64,000 nt of DNA from CAWAWP01 sp963841205 (GTDB taxonomy: Bacteria > Chloroflexota > Ktedonobacteria > Ktedonobacterales > JADMIN01). The DNA lies in NCBI GenBank assembly GCA_963841205.1, contig CAWJCH010000022.1:62001-126000 (forward strand), written 5' to 3'. This document shows positions 27,829-37,748 of the stretch, piece after piece. Position 1 is the first letter of the stretch. The number at the start of each line of letters is the position of its first letter. Position numbers and translations under genes: made by a program. The notes under the pieces were generated by a model. That model saw only the letters and a program-made list of their open reading frames with translations, ran no database searches and was not told where the DNA came from.

Positions 27829-27990
27829 ATGCCGCGATTCTGTACCGTCCGCTTTCACCCGCAACGGCAAGAGATCGACGCGGCATTGTTGACACACTCT
27901 GCCAACTATCGCGTCATAGCGCGTCGTTACGGCCTGGTCTTGCATAGCCTCCAGCGCAAAGAGCAGACGCACCTCGCGGGGAGCAGGTCG
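27829..27990 (+). pseudogene. Truncated paralog of the CTxCxHP zinc/HTH protein
   Basis: PRFCTVRFHPQRQEIDAALL and ANYRVIARRYGLVLHSLQRK match the first 55 residues of the protein at 25866, with Cys-to-Arg change in the second Cys position. The match stops near 27990 where an IS66 transposase fragment begins, so the gene was cut by that element. The half-site ATACCATACC lies 63 bases upstream of its start. Confidence 0.65.
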
Positions 27991-27991
27991 A

Positions 27992-28288
27992 CGGGTCAAG
28001 CAGACGCCCGCGCGCAACCTGCTGGAGCGTCTGTGGCTGGGGCAGGAGCAGGTGCTCGCCTTCCTCAACGACCCGACCATCCCGTTCGACAACGACCAGG
28101 CGGAACGCGACCTGCGCCTACTCAAGGCCCAGCAGAAGGTATCCGGCGGCTTTCGCAGCGATCCCTGCGCGGAGGCGTTCGCGCGACTTCGCGGCTATTT
28201 GGCGACCATGCGCAAGCAGGGCTAGCCGCTCTTCGCCGCCTTGCAAACCGTCTTCGCTGGTCGCCCTCTCTATCCTGCGTTGGGCTGA
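27992..28288 (+). pseudogene. IS66-family transposase C-terminal remnant
   Basis: RNLLERLWLGQEQVLAFLND, PFDNDQAERDLRLLKAQQKV, SGGFRSDPCAEAFARLRGYL and ATMRKQG form the end of an IS66 TnpC. A TAG at 28223-28225 interrupts it, and PLFAALQTVFAGRPLYPALG completes the end at 28288. The rest of the element is absent. Confidence 0.85.
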
Positions 28289-28352
28289 CCTGCTACGCCC
28301 CAGGCAAACAGTAGTTGGGCCAGTTTGGCACCGCTATTGAGCCACAGGTGAC

Positions 28353-28385
28353 CCTCCAGCAGGAGCCATCTGTTCCTGCTGGAGG
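28353..28385 (+). terminator. 12-bp hairpin downstream of the IS66 remnant
   Basis: CCTCCAGCAGGA at 28353-28364 pairs with TCCTGCTGGAGG at 28374-28385, followed by CTCTTGTTATT. This fits a terminator for + strand transcription. No gene is seen from 28290 to the end of the decarboxylase gene at 28538. Confidence 0.6.
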
Positions 28386-28537
28386 CTCTTGTTATTCGTG
28401 AGCGCTGCAACGGCACACGATGCTGTGTGGTGTGGGGCGCGTGGGAACTCCGTTCGTCACGACACGTCGCCCCAACCTCGCTGCCGATAAGCACCCATCG
28501 CGGGATCCTGTACGCCGTGAGCCTCTCACCAGGGGCA

Positions 28538-30226
28538 TCAGGCGGTCGGGACGGGGATCTGGGCATTGGGCGCCGACTGGGGTCCGCGTGGACCGTAGTC
28601 TGAGTCGGCGTATTGGTGCGAAACCCGAATCATATCAATGGGTGCGTCATCCGGAGCCATGACCGCTTCCACGAACACGAGGCCGGAGTGGGGTGCGTCC
28701 AGCACGTCGCGGAGCTGCTCGGATGTCTCGACCACATACGTCTGGGCCGTGGTGTCGTGGCACAGCACCCGCGGCAACTCGGCATAGCGCCAGTTGTCGA
28801 TGTTGTTATACGGCGCATCCCGCCCCATGATGGCCCGCTCGACCGTGTAGCCCCGATTGTTGATCAGGAAAACGAACGGGTGCAGGTCATGGCTGAGGAT
28901 GGTGGAGAGCTGCTGTGCGGTCATCTGGAAGGACCCGTCGCCCGTGAAGAGCAGCTGGCGCCGCCCTGGCGCGGCCACGAGAGTGCCCAACGACGCTCCG
29001 GTGGCGTAGCCGATCGACTCCCAAACGGCCTGGGACACAAAGGTGCAGTTGGGGGGGAGCGTGAGACCACCAGCGCCAAAACCCGAGGACCCGTCTTCCG
29101 CGAGAATGACGTCTCCCGGGCGGAGAAAGGCCTGCATCGCCGTCCAGTAGGATGCCTGCGTGAGCCGCCCACTCGGAGGAGCCGTCACGGGGGCAGACGC
29201 CGTGGGTCGTGCCGCCTGCTTTGCGGGAGGAGACGCAGCGAGCAGGCCCTGCACCAGCTCAGGGAGGGTAACGGCTAGGTAGGTGTCGGCGCCGACATCG
29301 GTCGAAAAAGCCTGCAGACGAATGGCCGACGCGGGCAGGTGATCGGTGAGGAAGCCCGTCGTGGCCTCAATCCGGCGGTAGCCCACCGTCAACAAACAGT
29401 CACTTTGCTCCACCGCCGTGCGGGCCGCGGGCGTGCTGTCCACCCCCGCATAGGTTCCCGCAAAGAGCGGCGACGTTTCGGTGAAAGTCCCTTTGCAGGT
29501 GTTCATGGTGGCCACGCGCATCTGCCAGTGCTCCGCAAGAGCGGCAAGCTGCTCACGCACGCCAAAGCGGTCGGCGTCGAGATCGAGCAGGAGCGCGGGG
29601 GACTTGGCGGCTTGCAACCGGGCCAGGATGGCCTGCGTGCAGGCGCGGAGGCGCTCCTTATCGCTAGTCGGCAGGGTGAGCTGGAGCGCCTGCTCCGGCA
29701 CGTCGATCTCGAGATAGGCGATGTCGGATGGCAGCTCCAGGTACACCGGAAGCTTGCGCTGCCAGGCGGTCACGATCAGGCGGTCGATCTCGTCGGCGGC
29801 ATTCTGGGGGGTGAGGTGCGCCTGCGCCGCCGTCACCTCGATGAACGCGCGATAGAAGTTGCCTCGCCCCCCGTCGGCGAGCGTGTGGTGCATCAAGTCG
29901 CCATGCTCGACGGCCCGCGTGGGCGGCGCGCCACAGACGCAGACGACGGGCACGTGCTCGCTATAGGCGCCAGCGATGCCGTTGATCGCGCTGAGCGCGC
30001 CGACGCCGTTGGTGACCACCAGCGCCCCCAGCCCATGGAGCCGGGCGTAGCCATCGGCGGCATAGGCGGCGTTCAATTCATTACAGGTGCCGATCCAGGC
30101 GGGATCGCCGCGCTCCGCTATCTGCTGCATGAACTCCAGATTGTAGTCGCCCGGAACGCCGAAGAGGTGCCGGATGCCAGCCTCGTGCAGCCGCCGGAGC
30201 ATGAAATCACCGATGGGTTGTTTCAT
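28538..30226 (-). CDS. Thiamine-diphosphate 2-oxoacid decarboxylase (pyruvate/indolepyruvate decarboxylase-like)
   Basis: 562-residue ThDP enzyme that decarboxylates a 2-oxoacid to an aldehyde. It has the catalytic Glu50 in TCNELNAAYAADGYAR, the His113-His114 pair in DLMHHTLADGG (typical of pyruvate and indolepyruvate decarboxylases), and the ThDP-binding GDGSFQMTAQQLSTIL followed by FLINNRGYTVE. ATG 30226 starts right at the conserved KQPIGDFMLRRL; the frame stays open far upstream but is antisense to an IS701 remnant there. Substrate cannot be told from sequence. The aldehyde product would fit the DJ-1/VOC and other carbonyl genes in the window. Confidence 0.92.
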   Translation of the reverse strand: MKQPIGDFMLRRLHEAGIRHLFGVPGDYNLEFMQQIAERGDPAWIGTCNELNAAYAADGYARLHGLGALVVTNGVGALSAINGIAGAYSEHVPVVCVCGAPPTRAVEHGDLMHHTLADGGRGNFYRAFIEVTAAQAHLTPQNAADEIDRLIVTAWQRKLPVYLELPSDIAYLEIDVPEQALQLTLPTSDKERLRACTQAILARLQAAKSPALLLDLDADRFGVREQLAALAEHWQMRVATMNTCKGTFTETSPLFAGTYAGVDSTPAARTAVEQSDCLLTVGYRRIEATTGFLTDHLPASAIRLQAFSTDVGADTYLAVTLPELVQGLLAASPPAKQAARPTASAPVTAPPSGRLTQASYWTAMQAFLRPGDVILAEDGSSGFGAGGLTLPPNCTFVSQAVWESIGYATGASLGTLVAAPGRRQLLFTGDGSFQMTAQQLSTILSHDLHPFVFLINNRGYTVERAIMGRDAPYNNIDNWRYAELPRVLCHDTTAQTYVVETSEQLRDVLDAPHSGLVFVEAVMAPDDAPIDMIRVSHQYADSDYGPRGPQSAPNAQIPVPTA

Positions 30227-30337
30227 GGTCGCGTCTTGCCCTTTTCTAGCAGTCAATCTCGGGGTCAATCGGGGCGTCATTCCCTCCTCAGGCATGCGCT
30301 GAGGAGGCTTTGACGCGGGGCAGGGACTGCAGATGTT

Positions 30338-30523
30338 GTGCCGCGGAGGACGCGGTGGCAAATCGAGCAGGTGTTTGAGTTGGCCAAGGGCAAGGTGGGG
30401 CTGGACGAGTACGAAGTGAGCACATGGGTCGGCTGGTATCGCCACATCACGCTGGCGCTGGTCGACTTGACCTACCTCACCGTCGTCCGCATGCAGGTGC
30501 AATGGGCGCAGCCGGGACGGTAG
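30338..30523 (+). pseudogene. IS701-like transposase C-terminal remnant
   Basis: RWQIEQVFELAKGKVGLDEY, VSTWVGWYRHITLALVDLTY match the end of IS701-family transposases, including the catalytic Glu of the DDE triad. Only the last 60 residues remain; the element lies just upstream of the decarboxylase gene, on the other strand. Confidence 0.75.
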
Positions 30524-30705
30524 CGGCAGAAGGGGGGCGTTCTCCCCCTCTCGAAATTTGCCTCCTGTCGAGCAGGACGGCGGCACAACCTGTGCGGACA
30601 CCGCACCTCACGATGCCAGTCCAACACGATCTTCCCAGGCTCCGCGTGCGGGGGGAGCTGGAGTTGCGTCCCAGCGGAAGTGAGAAGGAGCAGTAGACAT
30701 GTCTG

Positions 30706-31011
30706 ATGCGACACACCTGTTCTTTAGACCATTTGGCGACGCGGGGCTATGAACCGATGCTCGAGAGCGTCACCGGCACCTGCCGCATCGAGATCGAGGA
30801 TGAGGGGAGTTGGCTGGTGACCGTCCAAGATGGCCGTATTGCCGTCAAAAAGGGCACTGGGCACGCCGACACCGTCTTCAAGACCGACGCGTCGGAGTTC
30901 GACCAGATCGCGCGTGGAGACCAAAACCCCTTCACCGCCGTGCTGCAAGGGCGTGTGAGCGTGACCGGCGATGCCAGTCTCGCACTCATGGTGCAGCGGA
31001 TATTCCACTGA
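30706..31011 (+). CDS. SCP2-like sterol/lipid-binding domain protein
   Basis: About 100 residues: ITGT-like ESVTGTCRIEIEDEGSWLV, TVQDGRIAVKKGTGHADTVF, KTDASEFDQIARGDQNPFTA and LQGRVSVTGDASLALMVQRI follow the SCP2 fold pattern. The best ribosome site (AAGGAG) fits an ATG at 30699 in another frame (MSDATHLF), and a single extra T near 30718-30722 would separate it from the rest. So the true start is probably 30699 with a frameshift or an error. Ligand unknown. It precedes the debranching-like gene by 81 bases. Confidence 0.65.
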   Translation: MRHTCSLDHLATRGYEPMLESVTGTCRIEIEDEGSWLVTVQDGRIAVKKGTGHADTVFKTDASEFDQIARGDQNPFTAVLQGRVSVTGDASLALMVQRIFH

Positions 31012-31092
31012 GGCGTGCGGTGCGCATGACCGCGCTCTACTAACGCGGCCGGCCACACGAGGTAGCTGCACATAAGAGACGAGGAGAGAGCC

Positions 31093-33189
31093 ATGGCTGG
31101 CACCAAGACGATCAGTATCCTGGAGGGCAACACCTTCGTCGTGAGCGATGAACGCGGCGATATTGACGCCTCGCCGACCGAGACGAAGGGCCTCTTCTCC
31201 GCCGACACGCGCTTCCTCTCGCGCTGGCTCCTTACCCTCAACGGCACGACGCCCAATATGCTCTCGACCGACGACCTCGAGTATTACTCGGCGCAGTATT
31301 TTCTCGTGCCGGGGACGGGTACCGTGTACGTGGACGCGGACGTCTCGATCATCCGCAGGCGCGAGGTGGGTAATGGCTTCCACGAGGATCTGACTATCCT
31401 GAACCTCAGTCCCAAGCCGGCCGATTTCGAGGTGCGGATTGAGGCGGGGGCAGATTTCTTGGATCTCTTCCAAGTCAAGGACAAACTTGAGCAGAAGGGG
31501 GAACACTATGCCCAGGTCGAAAATGGACGCCTGGTACTCGGCTATCGCCGCGAGAAGTTTGTCCGCGAGACACGCATCACCGCCAGCGCCCCTGAAACGC
31601 GCCTCGATGAGGGTGGCCTGAGCTTCAAGGTCCATCTTGAGCCGCACGGCGAATGGAACACCGGCATAGAGGTCACGGCAGCCCTCGCAAGTGGCATGAT
31701 GGGGTCGCGCAGAAAAACGCAGCACGAGCACACCGAGGGGGCGAGTAGCTCGCTCGACGCGTGGCTGGCGACCACGCCCACGCTCCACTGCGATTAGGAG
31801 CCGCTGGGGCGCATCTACCGCAAAAGTTTGGTGGACCTCGCGGCCCTGCGATTCATCCCCATGATCATACCGGGCAAGGCCCTCCCCGCCGCCGGTTTGC
31901 CCTGGTTCATGACCATCTTCGGCCGCGACAGCATCCTGACGAGCTTGCAGTCACTCCCCTTTACGCCGGAACTCGCCGAATCCACCCTCATCGCGCTGGG
32001 GGCCTGGCAAGGTTCGCGGGTAGACGACTTCCGGGACGAGGAACCAGGTAAGATTCTGCACGAGATTCGCTATGGCGAGATGGCCGCCTTTGAGGAGCGC
32101 CCCCAATCGCCCTATTACGGCGCCGCCGACGTCACGGCGCTCTATCTCATCCTGCTGGACGAGTATGAGCGCTGGAGCGGCAACAGGCAGCTTGTTGAAC
32201 GTCTGCAGCCGAACGCGCGGGCCGCGCTGCGCTGGCTGGATGAATACGGCGACAAGAATGGGGACGGCTACGTAGATTACGAGCGCAAGCGCGAGACGGG
32301 GCTGGAGAACCAGTGCTGGAAAGACTCCTGGAACTCGATCCTCTTCGCTGATGGGTCGATGTCCAAACTGCCGCGCGCGACCTGCGAGATACAGGGATAC
32401 GTCTATGATGCGAAGGTGCGTGCCGCACGACTTGCGCGCGAGATTTGGAGCGATCCCAACCTCGCCGAGAAGCTGGAAAAGGATGCCGCGGACCTCAAAC
32501 GCCGCTTCAATCGCGATTACTGGCTTGACGACCGGCAATGCTTCGCGCTGGCGATTGACGGCGACGGGCGCAAGGTGGACTCGCTGACCTCAAACATCGG
32601 GCACCTGCTGTGGAGCGGCATCGTCGAGGAGGACAAGGCGGTGGCCATTGCCCGTCACTTGATGAGCGATGAGTTGTTCAATGGCTGGGGCGTGCGAACC
32701 ATGGCGACGACCGAGGGCGGCTACAACCCCATCGGCTACCACGTCGGCACCGTCTGGCCGTTCGATAACGCCTACATCGCCGCCGGATTGGCGCGGTACG
32801 GCTACCGCGAGGAAGCGGCCCGCATCGCGGTCGGCATTCTCGAGGCCGCGCCCTACTTCCACGAGCGCCTGCCTGAAGCGTTCTCCGGCCTGCCGCGCGC
32901 GCGCACGCAATATCCGGTGGAGTACCCCACGGCGTGCAGCCCACAGGCCTGGTCAACCGGCGCGCCATTGCTGTTCCTCACGACGCTGCTCGGCCTTAAG
33001 CCGGTGGGCAACCAACTGTTGGTTGACCCTGCGATTCCCACCCAGTTTGGCCATATTGAGCTACTGGATATCCCAGGGCGTTGGCCGCATGCGGATGCCT
33101 ACGGACGCGGTAGGCTTGAGGTGACCACCGAGTCTCCTGACACGGCGCACACGTCCCGCACGCGCCATCATGAGCGCAAGGCTTCGTAA
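31093..33189 (+). pseudogene. Amylo-alpha-1,6-glucosidase/glycogen-debranching-like gene split by an amber codon
   Basis: One frame of 698 codons with a TAG at codon 235 (31795-31797), in the context HCD-stop-EPLGRIYRKSLVDLAALRF, where relatives have Trp; TGG to TAG is one change. The N-terminal part (SILEGNTFVVSDERGDI, GLFSADTRFLSRW) is the usual lead domain. The catalytic (alpha/alpha)6 part has GLPWFMTIFGRDSIL, GLENQCWKDSWNSI, GYHVGTVWPFDNA and CSPQAWSTGAPL, with the acidic residues in place. RBS is GAGGAGAGAG before ATG 31093. A true nonsense mutation, read-through or a base error are all possible. The intact second half argues for a recent event. Confidence 0.85.
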
Positions 33190-33202
33190 ACTGACCGCTG
33201 TG

Positions 33203-33236
33203 ACTGAGCAGCGTGCGTCTTGCCACGCTGCTCAGT
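33203..33236 (+). terminator. Perfect 13-bp hairpin after the debranching-like gene
   Basis: ACTGAGCAGCGTG at 33203-33215 pairs with CACGCTGCTCAGT at 33224-33236 around eight bases. It is 14 bases after the stop. The T run is poor, but the position fits a terminator. Confidence 0.65.
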
Positions 33237-33660
33237 TCAGGTTGACCTCGCTGATGCCATGGCTGCTCCCGTCGCGCTTGCTCAACGAGCGTACCTGGAT
33301 AATGGGGGCCATCAGCACTCTCCCTCCGGCGCGCCTGGGTGGCATGCAGCTCAGCGTTATCACGACGCTGCTCTAGCGAAGCGCTAATCCCACTTTGGTC
33401 ATGTGGGGTACAAGGGGCAGTAGGTGTTCATGAGCGCACAGAGATCAGCTAACCCCGCCGCGAGATGTGGCAGCGGAAACCGACGGAGCCACGGCAGCAG
33501 GAGACAGGCGCAGACGAAGGGCTGCAAAAGCAACTGCAGGTTCTCGAGCCGATGTTGCCAACTTGTGTCGTCGGTCCAGGCCGGATGCTGCCGCGGCGCA
33601 GGGGAAGGGGCTGAGCCTGCGGGGAGGGGGAGCGCGGCGTCGGCCGCTGGTGGAGGAAAA
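33237..33660. other. Gene-poor left part of serine-recombinase region A
   Basis: No reliable gene. Several open frames are Arg/Ala-rich shadows. The left end of integrated region A may lie here, because the core gene ends at 33189 and fragments of mobile DNA begin near 33660. Confidence 0.4.
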
Positions 33661-33669
33661 ACGGGGCCT

Positions 33670-33780
33670 GCAGGCTCACAAGCAGGTAGGCGTGCGCACC
33701 TTCGGCGCCATGACGGCCGACCTCTTGGCGCTCAACGACTGGTTGAACGCGCTGGCGGTGCGGCAGGTCGCGTCGGAGCG
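33670..33780 (+). pseudogene. Possible IS110-family fragment
   Basis: VGVRTFGAMTADLLALNDWL and NALAVRQVA resemble the region before the catalytic Glu of IS110/IS1111 transposases. The match ends there, and the frame runs on into unrelated sequence to 33904. The fragment is too short to be sure. Confidence 0.4.
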
Positions 33781-33900
33781 CGAGAACGACCCCGAGCCGA
33801 GCTTCCGCGATGCGGTGGGGCACATCGGGTGGAGCCAGCGGGAACAAGTGCGGCAGATCAAACAGCGCCAGTATGAGGCAACGCTGGCCGACTACCGCCC

Positions 33901-34101
33901 ATGATGCCCGCACGAGACGCGGACGCGCCACGCTACAAGGCTGGGGATCGCGTGCGCTACGGTCCTCGTCGCGGGGTGATCGTGCGCGTCCAGCAGACAC
34001 ACGACGGCGGGTACTCCTACTACGTGCGTATGGACGACGGCGGCTGGCGACTCGAACGCGAAGCAAACCTCACGCCCGCCGACGCCGTGAACGATCCCTG
34101 A
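33901..34101 (+). CDS. Small SH3/KOW-like protein
   Basis: 66 residues: PRYKAGDRVRYGPRRGVIVR and YYVRMDDGGWRLEREANLTP form a small beta-barrel pattern (a GDRVRY...GVIVRV strand pair as in KOW or SH3-like domains). Its ATG overlaps the stop of the preceding open frame (ATGA), so it may be translated by coupling. No ribosome site is seen. Function unknown. Confidence 0.4.
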   Translation: MMPARDADAPRYKAGDRVRYGPRRGVIVRVQQTHDGGYSYYVRMDDGGWRLEREANLTPADAVNDP

Positions 34102-34117
34102 TTGAGGGTGCCGCGCG

Positions 34118-34426
34118 TCACCTCCCCATAAACCCGAATTGCGCGATCTCGACACGCATTTTGTCGAGAACATCGGCGTACCGCACCGTGTCGTTATCAC
34201 GCACATTGTGGTAGTAGAGATCGCGATGAATGAGCAGCAATGCCGCGCTCAACTGCTGGCAGCCCGCCTTCTGATCGGCGAGCGTTTGCGCGCCAGCGAT
34301 GATGTGCAGGTGGCTCCTGATCGGTTGCAGAAGCTCGACCAGCGTAGCATCGCCGATGGACTCTTTCATCGCGCGGTCGAACTCGTTCTCGACGTATCGT
34401 TCCAGGTCTGCCATCGTAGTCGCCAT
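34118..34426 (-). CDS. Hypothetical helical protein
   Basis: 102 residues, well-balanced composition with long helices (ADLERYVENEFDRAMKESIG, ATLVELLQPIRSHLHIIAGA). ATG 34426 has AGAGGA eight bases upstream, which supports a real gene. It is divergent from the next gene and within recombinase region A. No family was recognised. Confidence 0.6.
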   Translation of the reverse strand: MATTMADLERYVENEFDRAMKESIGDATLVELLQPIRSHLHIIAGAQTLADQKAGCQQLSAALLLIHRDLYYHNVRDNDTVRYADVLDKMRVEIAQFGFMGR

Positions 34427-34499
34427 GCTGCTCGTCCTCTCGTCTCACCTACCCCCCTGCGGTGGGCAGTATCGCACACCAGCAGGCAATTATGTTGAG

Positions 34500-34916
34500 T
34501 TGGCGAGCGCCAGATCAAGCAACGTCGCCAGCGTCGCCAGCGATGATCTCGCCAATCTGAAAGCCCAGCGCAAGGCGTTGGATGCGCAGATCGAGGCCGC
34601 CAAGTTGGCGTCGAAAGCCTCCAAGTTGGAGCGCGTCATCGCTCAGCAAGCCGCGCATCTGGTAGATGTCATCGGCAAGCGCTTGACGGCGCGGGTACGA
34701 GCGCGCGTCGCCGCCGGGCAGGACCAGGAGACGGCACTGGCGCAGGTGTTCGCGGCGTACACCGAGAGCGTCCGGCAAGCGCTCGACACCGAGACGCCAG
34801 CGGACGACCCCGAGGGCGAACTGACCTGCATGTTCTGTGGCGGGCCAGTCGGCAGCGACGGCGAATGCACCAACAACTGCGACGCGTCGCGCGACGCCAG
34901 CGAGCCGGAAGCCTAG
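34500..34916 (+). CDS. Hypothetical coiled-coil protein with C-terminal zinc-knuckle-like Cys
   Basis: About 139 residues. DDLANLKAQRKALDAQIEAA and LASKASKLERVIAQQA form a coiled coil; the end CMFCGGPVGSDGECTNNC has CxxC and CxxxC that could bind zinc. The start is uncertain: no ATG with a ribosome site is found in frame, so TTG 34500 is a placeholder and an ATG at 34422 is another option. It precedes the serine recombinase by 92 bases, like the coil-containing gene at 42305 before recombinase B. Confidence 0.5.
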   Translation: MASARSSNVASVASDDLANLKAQRKALDAQIEAAKLASKASKLERVIAQQAAHLVDVIGKRLTARVRARVAAGQDQETALAQVFAAYTESVRQALDTETPADDPEGELTCMFCGGPVGSDGECTNNCDASRDASEPEA

Positions 34917-35008
34917 CGCACCGCTACATCGGACTCAGGGCACGCGTCAATCCGAACGCCTGTCCTGTTTCGGTCAAAGAATGCACCTGCGAAGGGAGAG
35001 CGCCAAAC

Positions 35009-36980
35009 ATGCCGAAAACCAAGACGACCACGACACCGGCAGGCGATGTCTGCGTGATCTACTGCCGCGTCTCATCGAAGGCGCAGGCGACCGAGGACAA
35101 GACATCCCTAGACGACCAGGAAAAGAACGGCCTGCGCAAAGCGGCGGAACTCGGCTTGCAGGTCTTGTACGTCGTCAAGGATGCCGAGAGTGCCTGGGTC
35201 CTCGACAAGCGCTCGAAGTTTCAAGAGGTGCTCAACGACGCCAAAGCCGGCAAGTTCCGCGTCATGATCGTGGACAAGATGGACCGCTTCACGCGGTCGG
35301 AGGACCTGTCCGAGTACATGGCGGTCATGACCGAGATTGACGCAGGCAGGTGTGCGAGCCAATCTTCTGTCCGCGCGACTATGAGCGCACTCTGCCACCG
35401 GCCAGTTGCAGCAGTTTCTCGATGCCTATGTGAGTGCGCAGGAGCAGGCGAACCGTCGCCAACGCATCGTCAACGGGAAGCGCGGACGCGTCATCACCCA
35501 CAAACGCCCACTTCCAGGGCACAAGGCACCCTTCGGCTATCACTGGGTAAAGACTGAGGAAGGGCAAGCCAAAAAGACGCGGCTCGAAAAGACGGACGAC
35601 GCGGCGCGCGAGACGGTCGAGCGCATCTGGCGCTACTTCCTGACGGACGCCACGCCCGCCATGCGTGGCATCGCCATGCAGTTGAATCGCGATCACGTTG
35701 CGCCGCCACGTCTGCAACAAGGCATCCTGGGCGCGAAGGACCGCTGGTATCCCTCCGCCATTCAGGCGATCTTGCACAACGGCGTCTACTGGGGAGAGCC
35801 GATGGCGTTCACCAAGAGCAAGTATGATGAGCCGGTGGCGATCCCGGCGTACGGACCAACGTACGTGTCGCCGGAGGAAGCACGTCGCGTGCATCTGCGA
35901 TTGCGATCGAGCCAGGCGTTCGCGCCGCGCAATCGCAAGCGCGAGTGGGGAACACTTCTCCATGGGGGTCTCGCGCGCTGTGCCTACTGCGGCGGAGTGC
36001 TCTCGGCCTGGGAGGCGAAGGAGCGCAAGCCGGACGGCAGCGAGGGTCGCTGGCTCTACTACATTTGCGCCCGCAGTTCACGCGGGGGCCTTGGCGTCTG
36101 CCAAGGCGCACGAATCCGCGCGGACGCGCTCGACTTTGCGGTGCACGAAACGCTCAACCGCACCGTCTCTCGCGGTAATCTGCTGCAAAGGGTCTTCGAG
36201 ACGTGGGATCGCGACAAAGAAGCGGCAATGGCATCGGTGCGCCGCATTGAGCAGTTGTACAACGAGACCAAGGCAAAGGTGGACAACTCGGCGGCACGCC
36301 TCGCAACCTATGCGGTGGATGACCCAGCGGCAGCGCCAGTCGAAGCGACGATGCGCATGTACGCGGAGCAACTGCCGGGCCTCTTGAGGCAACGAGAGAA
36401 CGCGGCGCGTGCGGTGACGAAAGCGCGCAACAACACGGCGCTACGCTATGAACTCAACGAGTGGTTCAGCGCGTGGATGCACGGATGGCAAATGCTGAGC
36501 CGCGAGCGTCAGCGGCAGTTTCTCTTCGCGCTCAAGGCGACCGTCCGGGTCTGGCGCACTGGCGACCGGACGCCGCAGGCGCAACTTATAGTCGGACTGC
36601 CGACGAGTGCCCTCGATCTCCCACCTGCTCCTGGCGTCAGCGTTGCGGACGATGGCGTGTGGCAGGCAGACGTGGATACTGCGGTGGGTGTTGAACTCGC
36701 GGCCTACGAGCGGCAACCATTGATCCTGCTCGATGAAACGGGCAAAGAAGTTCAACGGGGACATGCGCCAGAGACCGCGGACGAGATGATGGCGGCCATT
36801 CACGAGGAGTTGTCGGACCTATATCCCGACCCCGCCCCCGACGAGCTAGAGGACAGTCTCGTGTTGCGTACGATAGGTGAAGATGTGGTGGAAGGTGAAG
36901 TTGAAGAAGAGCGCGACGATGATGGCGATGGCCTGCGCAATCGTCACCTGCAAGCCCACCTTCTCGCGCAGCGAGAATGA
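35009..36980 (+). pseudogene. Large serine recombinase A (two frame changes near 35345 and 35385)
   Basis: Site-specific integrase of the large serine type. The catalytic domain has VIYCRVSSKAQ with the nucleophile Ser22, TSLDDQEKNGLRKAAELGLQ and VMIVDKMDRFTR. After two frame changes within 40 bases it continues TGQLQQFLDAYVSAQEQA, NGKRGRVITHKRPLPGHKAP, ILHNGVYWGEPMAFTKSKYD (recombinase domain), CAYCGGVL and YYICARSS (zinc ribbon), and a long coiled coil. ATG 35009 has AAGGGA 11 bases upstream. The last 135 bases overlap the gtrA-like gene on the other strand, so the tail probably runs past the element end into host DNA. It is about 55 percent similar by eye to recombinase B. Confidence 0.8.
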
Positions 36981-37484
36981 GACCACCGCCGTCACGATCA
37001 CCCCGCCCACCGAGGTCAGGTGGAACCGCAGGCAGCGCACCACCCACGAGCGGCTGTGCCCCGCCAGGTGGCTGAACGTCACCATGTCCTGCGGGATGAA
37101 GTTCGCCACGATCGACACTTCGGTCGCCACCACGAAGGCGATCACGTAATGGACTCGCGAGCTGACGCCCGGCATCTTCACCCACTCGTAAAGCGCTGTG
37201 ATGATGAAAAGGTTGATCAGCGACGCGAACCCACCGAATAGCAGATAATTGAAGATGCGCTGGAAAAGTCCCGCGTGCCCTCCCGTCACCCGGTCCACCA
37301 CGTCGAGCGCGCGGTTCACCCAAGGCCACCGCGTGGGATGATAGGACGTTGTCGACGTCGCGACCGGCGCGCCAGCGGTCGTCGCATACATCGGCACGGG
37401 CATCGGCTCGGTCGAGCCGCGCATCATTCGAGGGTCCATCGTCTCGCCTATCTCAAATTCGCCCATCGGCGACACTCGCTTCAT
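36846..37484 (-). CDS. GtrA-like family membrane protein
   Basis: 212 residues. A 70-residue polar lead is followed by four membrane helices: YLLFGGFASLINLFIITALY, YVIAFVVATEVSIVANFIPQ, FHLTSVGGVIVTAVVSFSL and AQAIAIIVALFFNFTFHHIF, the last ending with the usual aromatic/basic F-x-Y-R of the family. GtrA-like proteins move undecaprenyl-linked sugars or support polysaccharide synthesis. ATG 37484 has GGAGGGG six bases upstream. The last seven residues after TYRT may come from the integrated element, because recombinase A overlaps here. Confidence 0.85.
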   Translation of the reverse strand: MKRVSPMGEFEIGETMDPRMMRGSTEPMPVPMYATTAGAPVATSTTSYHPTRWPWVNRALDVVDRVTGGHAGLFQRIFNYLLFGGFASLINLFIITALYEWVKMPGVSSRVHYVIAFVVATEVSIVANFIPQDMVTFSHLAGHSRSWVVRCLRFHLTSVGGVIVTAVVSFSLREKVGLQVTIAQAIAIIVALFFNFTFHHIFTYRTQHETVL

Positions 37485-37748
37485 GTTGTCCCCCTCCGCC
37501 TACCGCCAAATGCATGCCGTCCCTGTGCACCGCATACCCCTGCGCGCGTAGCGAAACACCCTTACGTCGCCGCATGCGACGAGTCTAGCGGACTCCACTT
37601 GTCAACGCCAGCGCATCGCCCAAATGGCGTCCGTATGCTGATTCGCACCGGCAACACGGCCAATCCTTTTCATTTTACGGACTGCGCAAGGGTCGAGCCA
37701 ACACTCAAGTGCGCCGATGTGTTCGCCAACTCCAACTCACCTTGCGCA

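Noticed and set aside
33424..33876. 150-codon frame at the left of recombinase region A
   Set aside because: Arg/Gly/Ala-rich shadow; the overlapping frame with the IS110-like segment is more protein-like.
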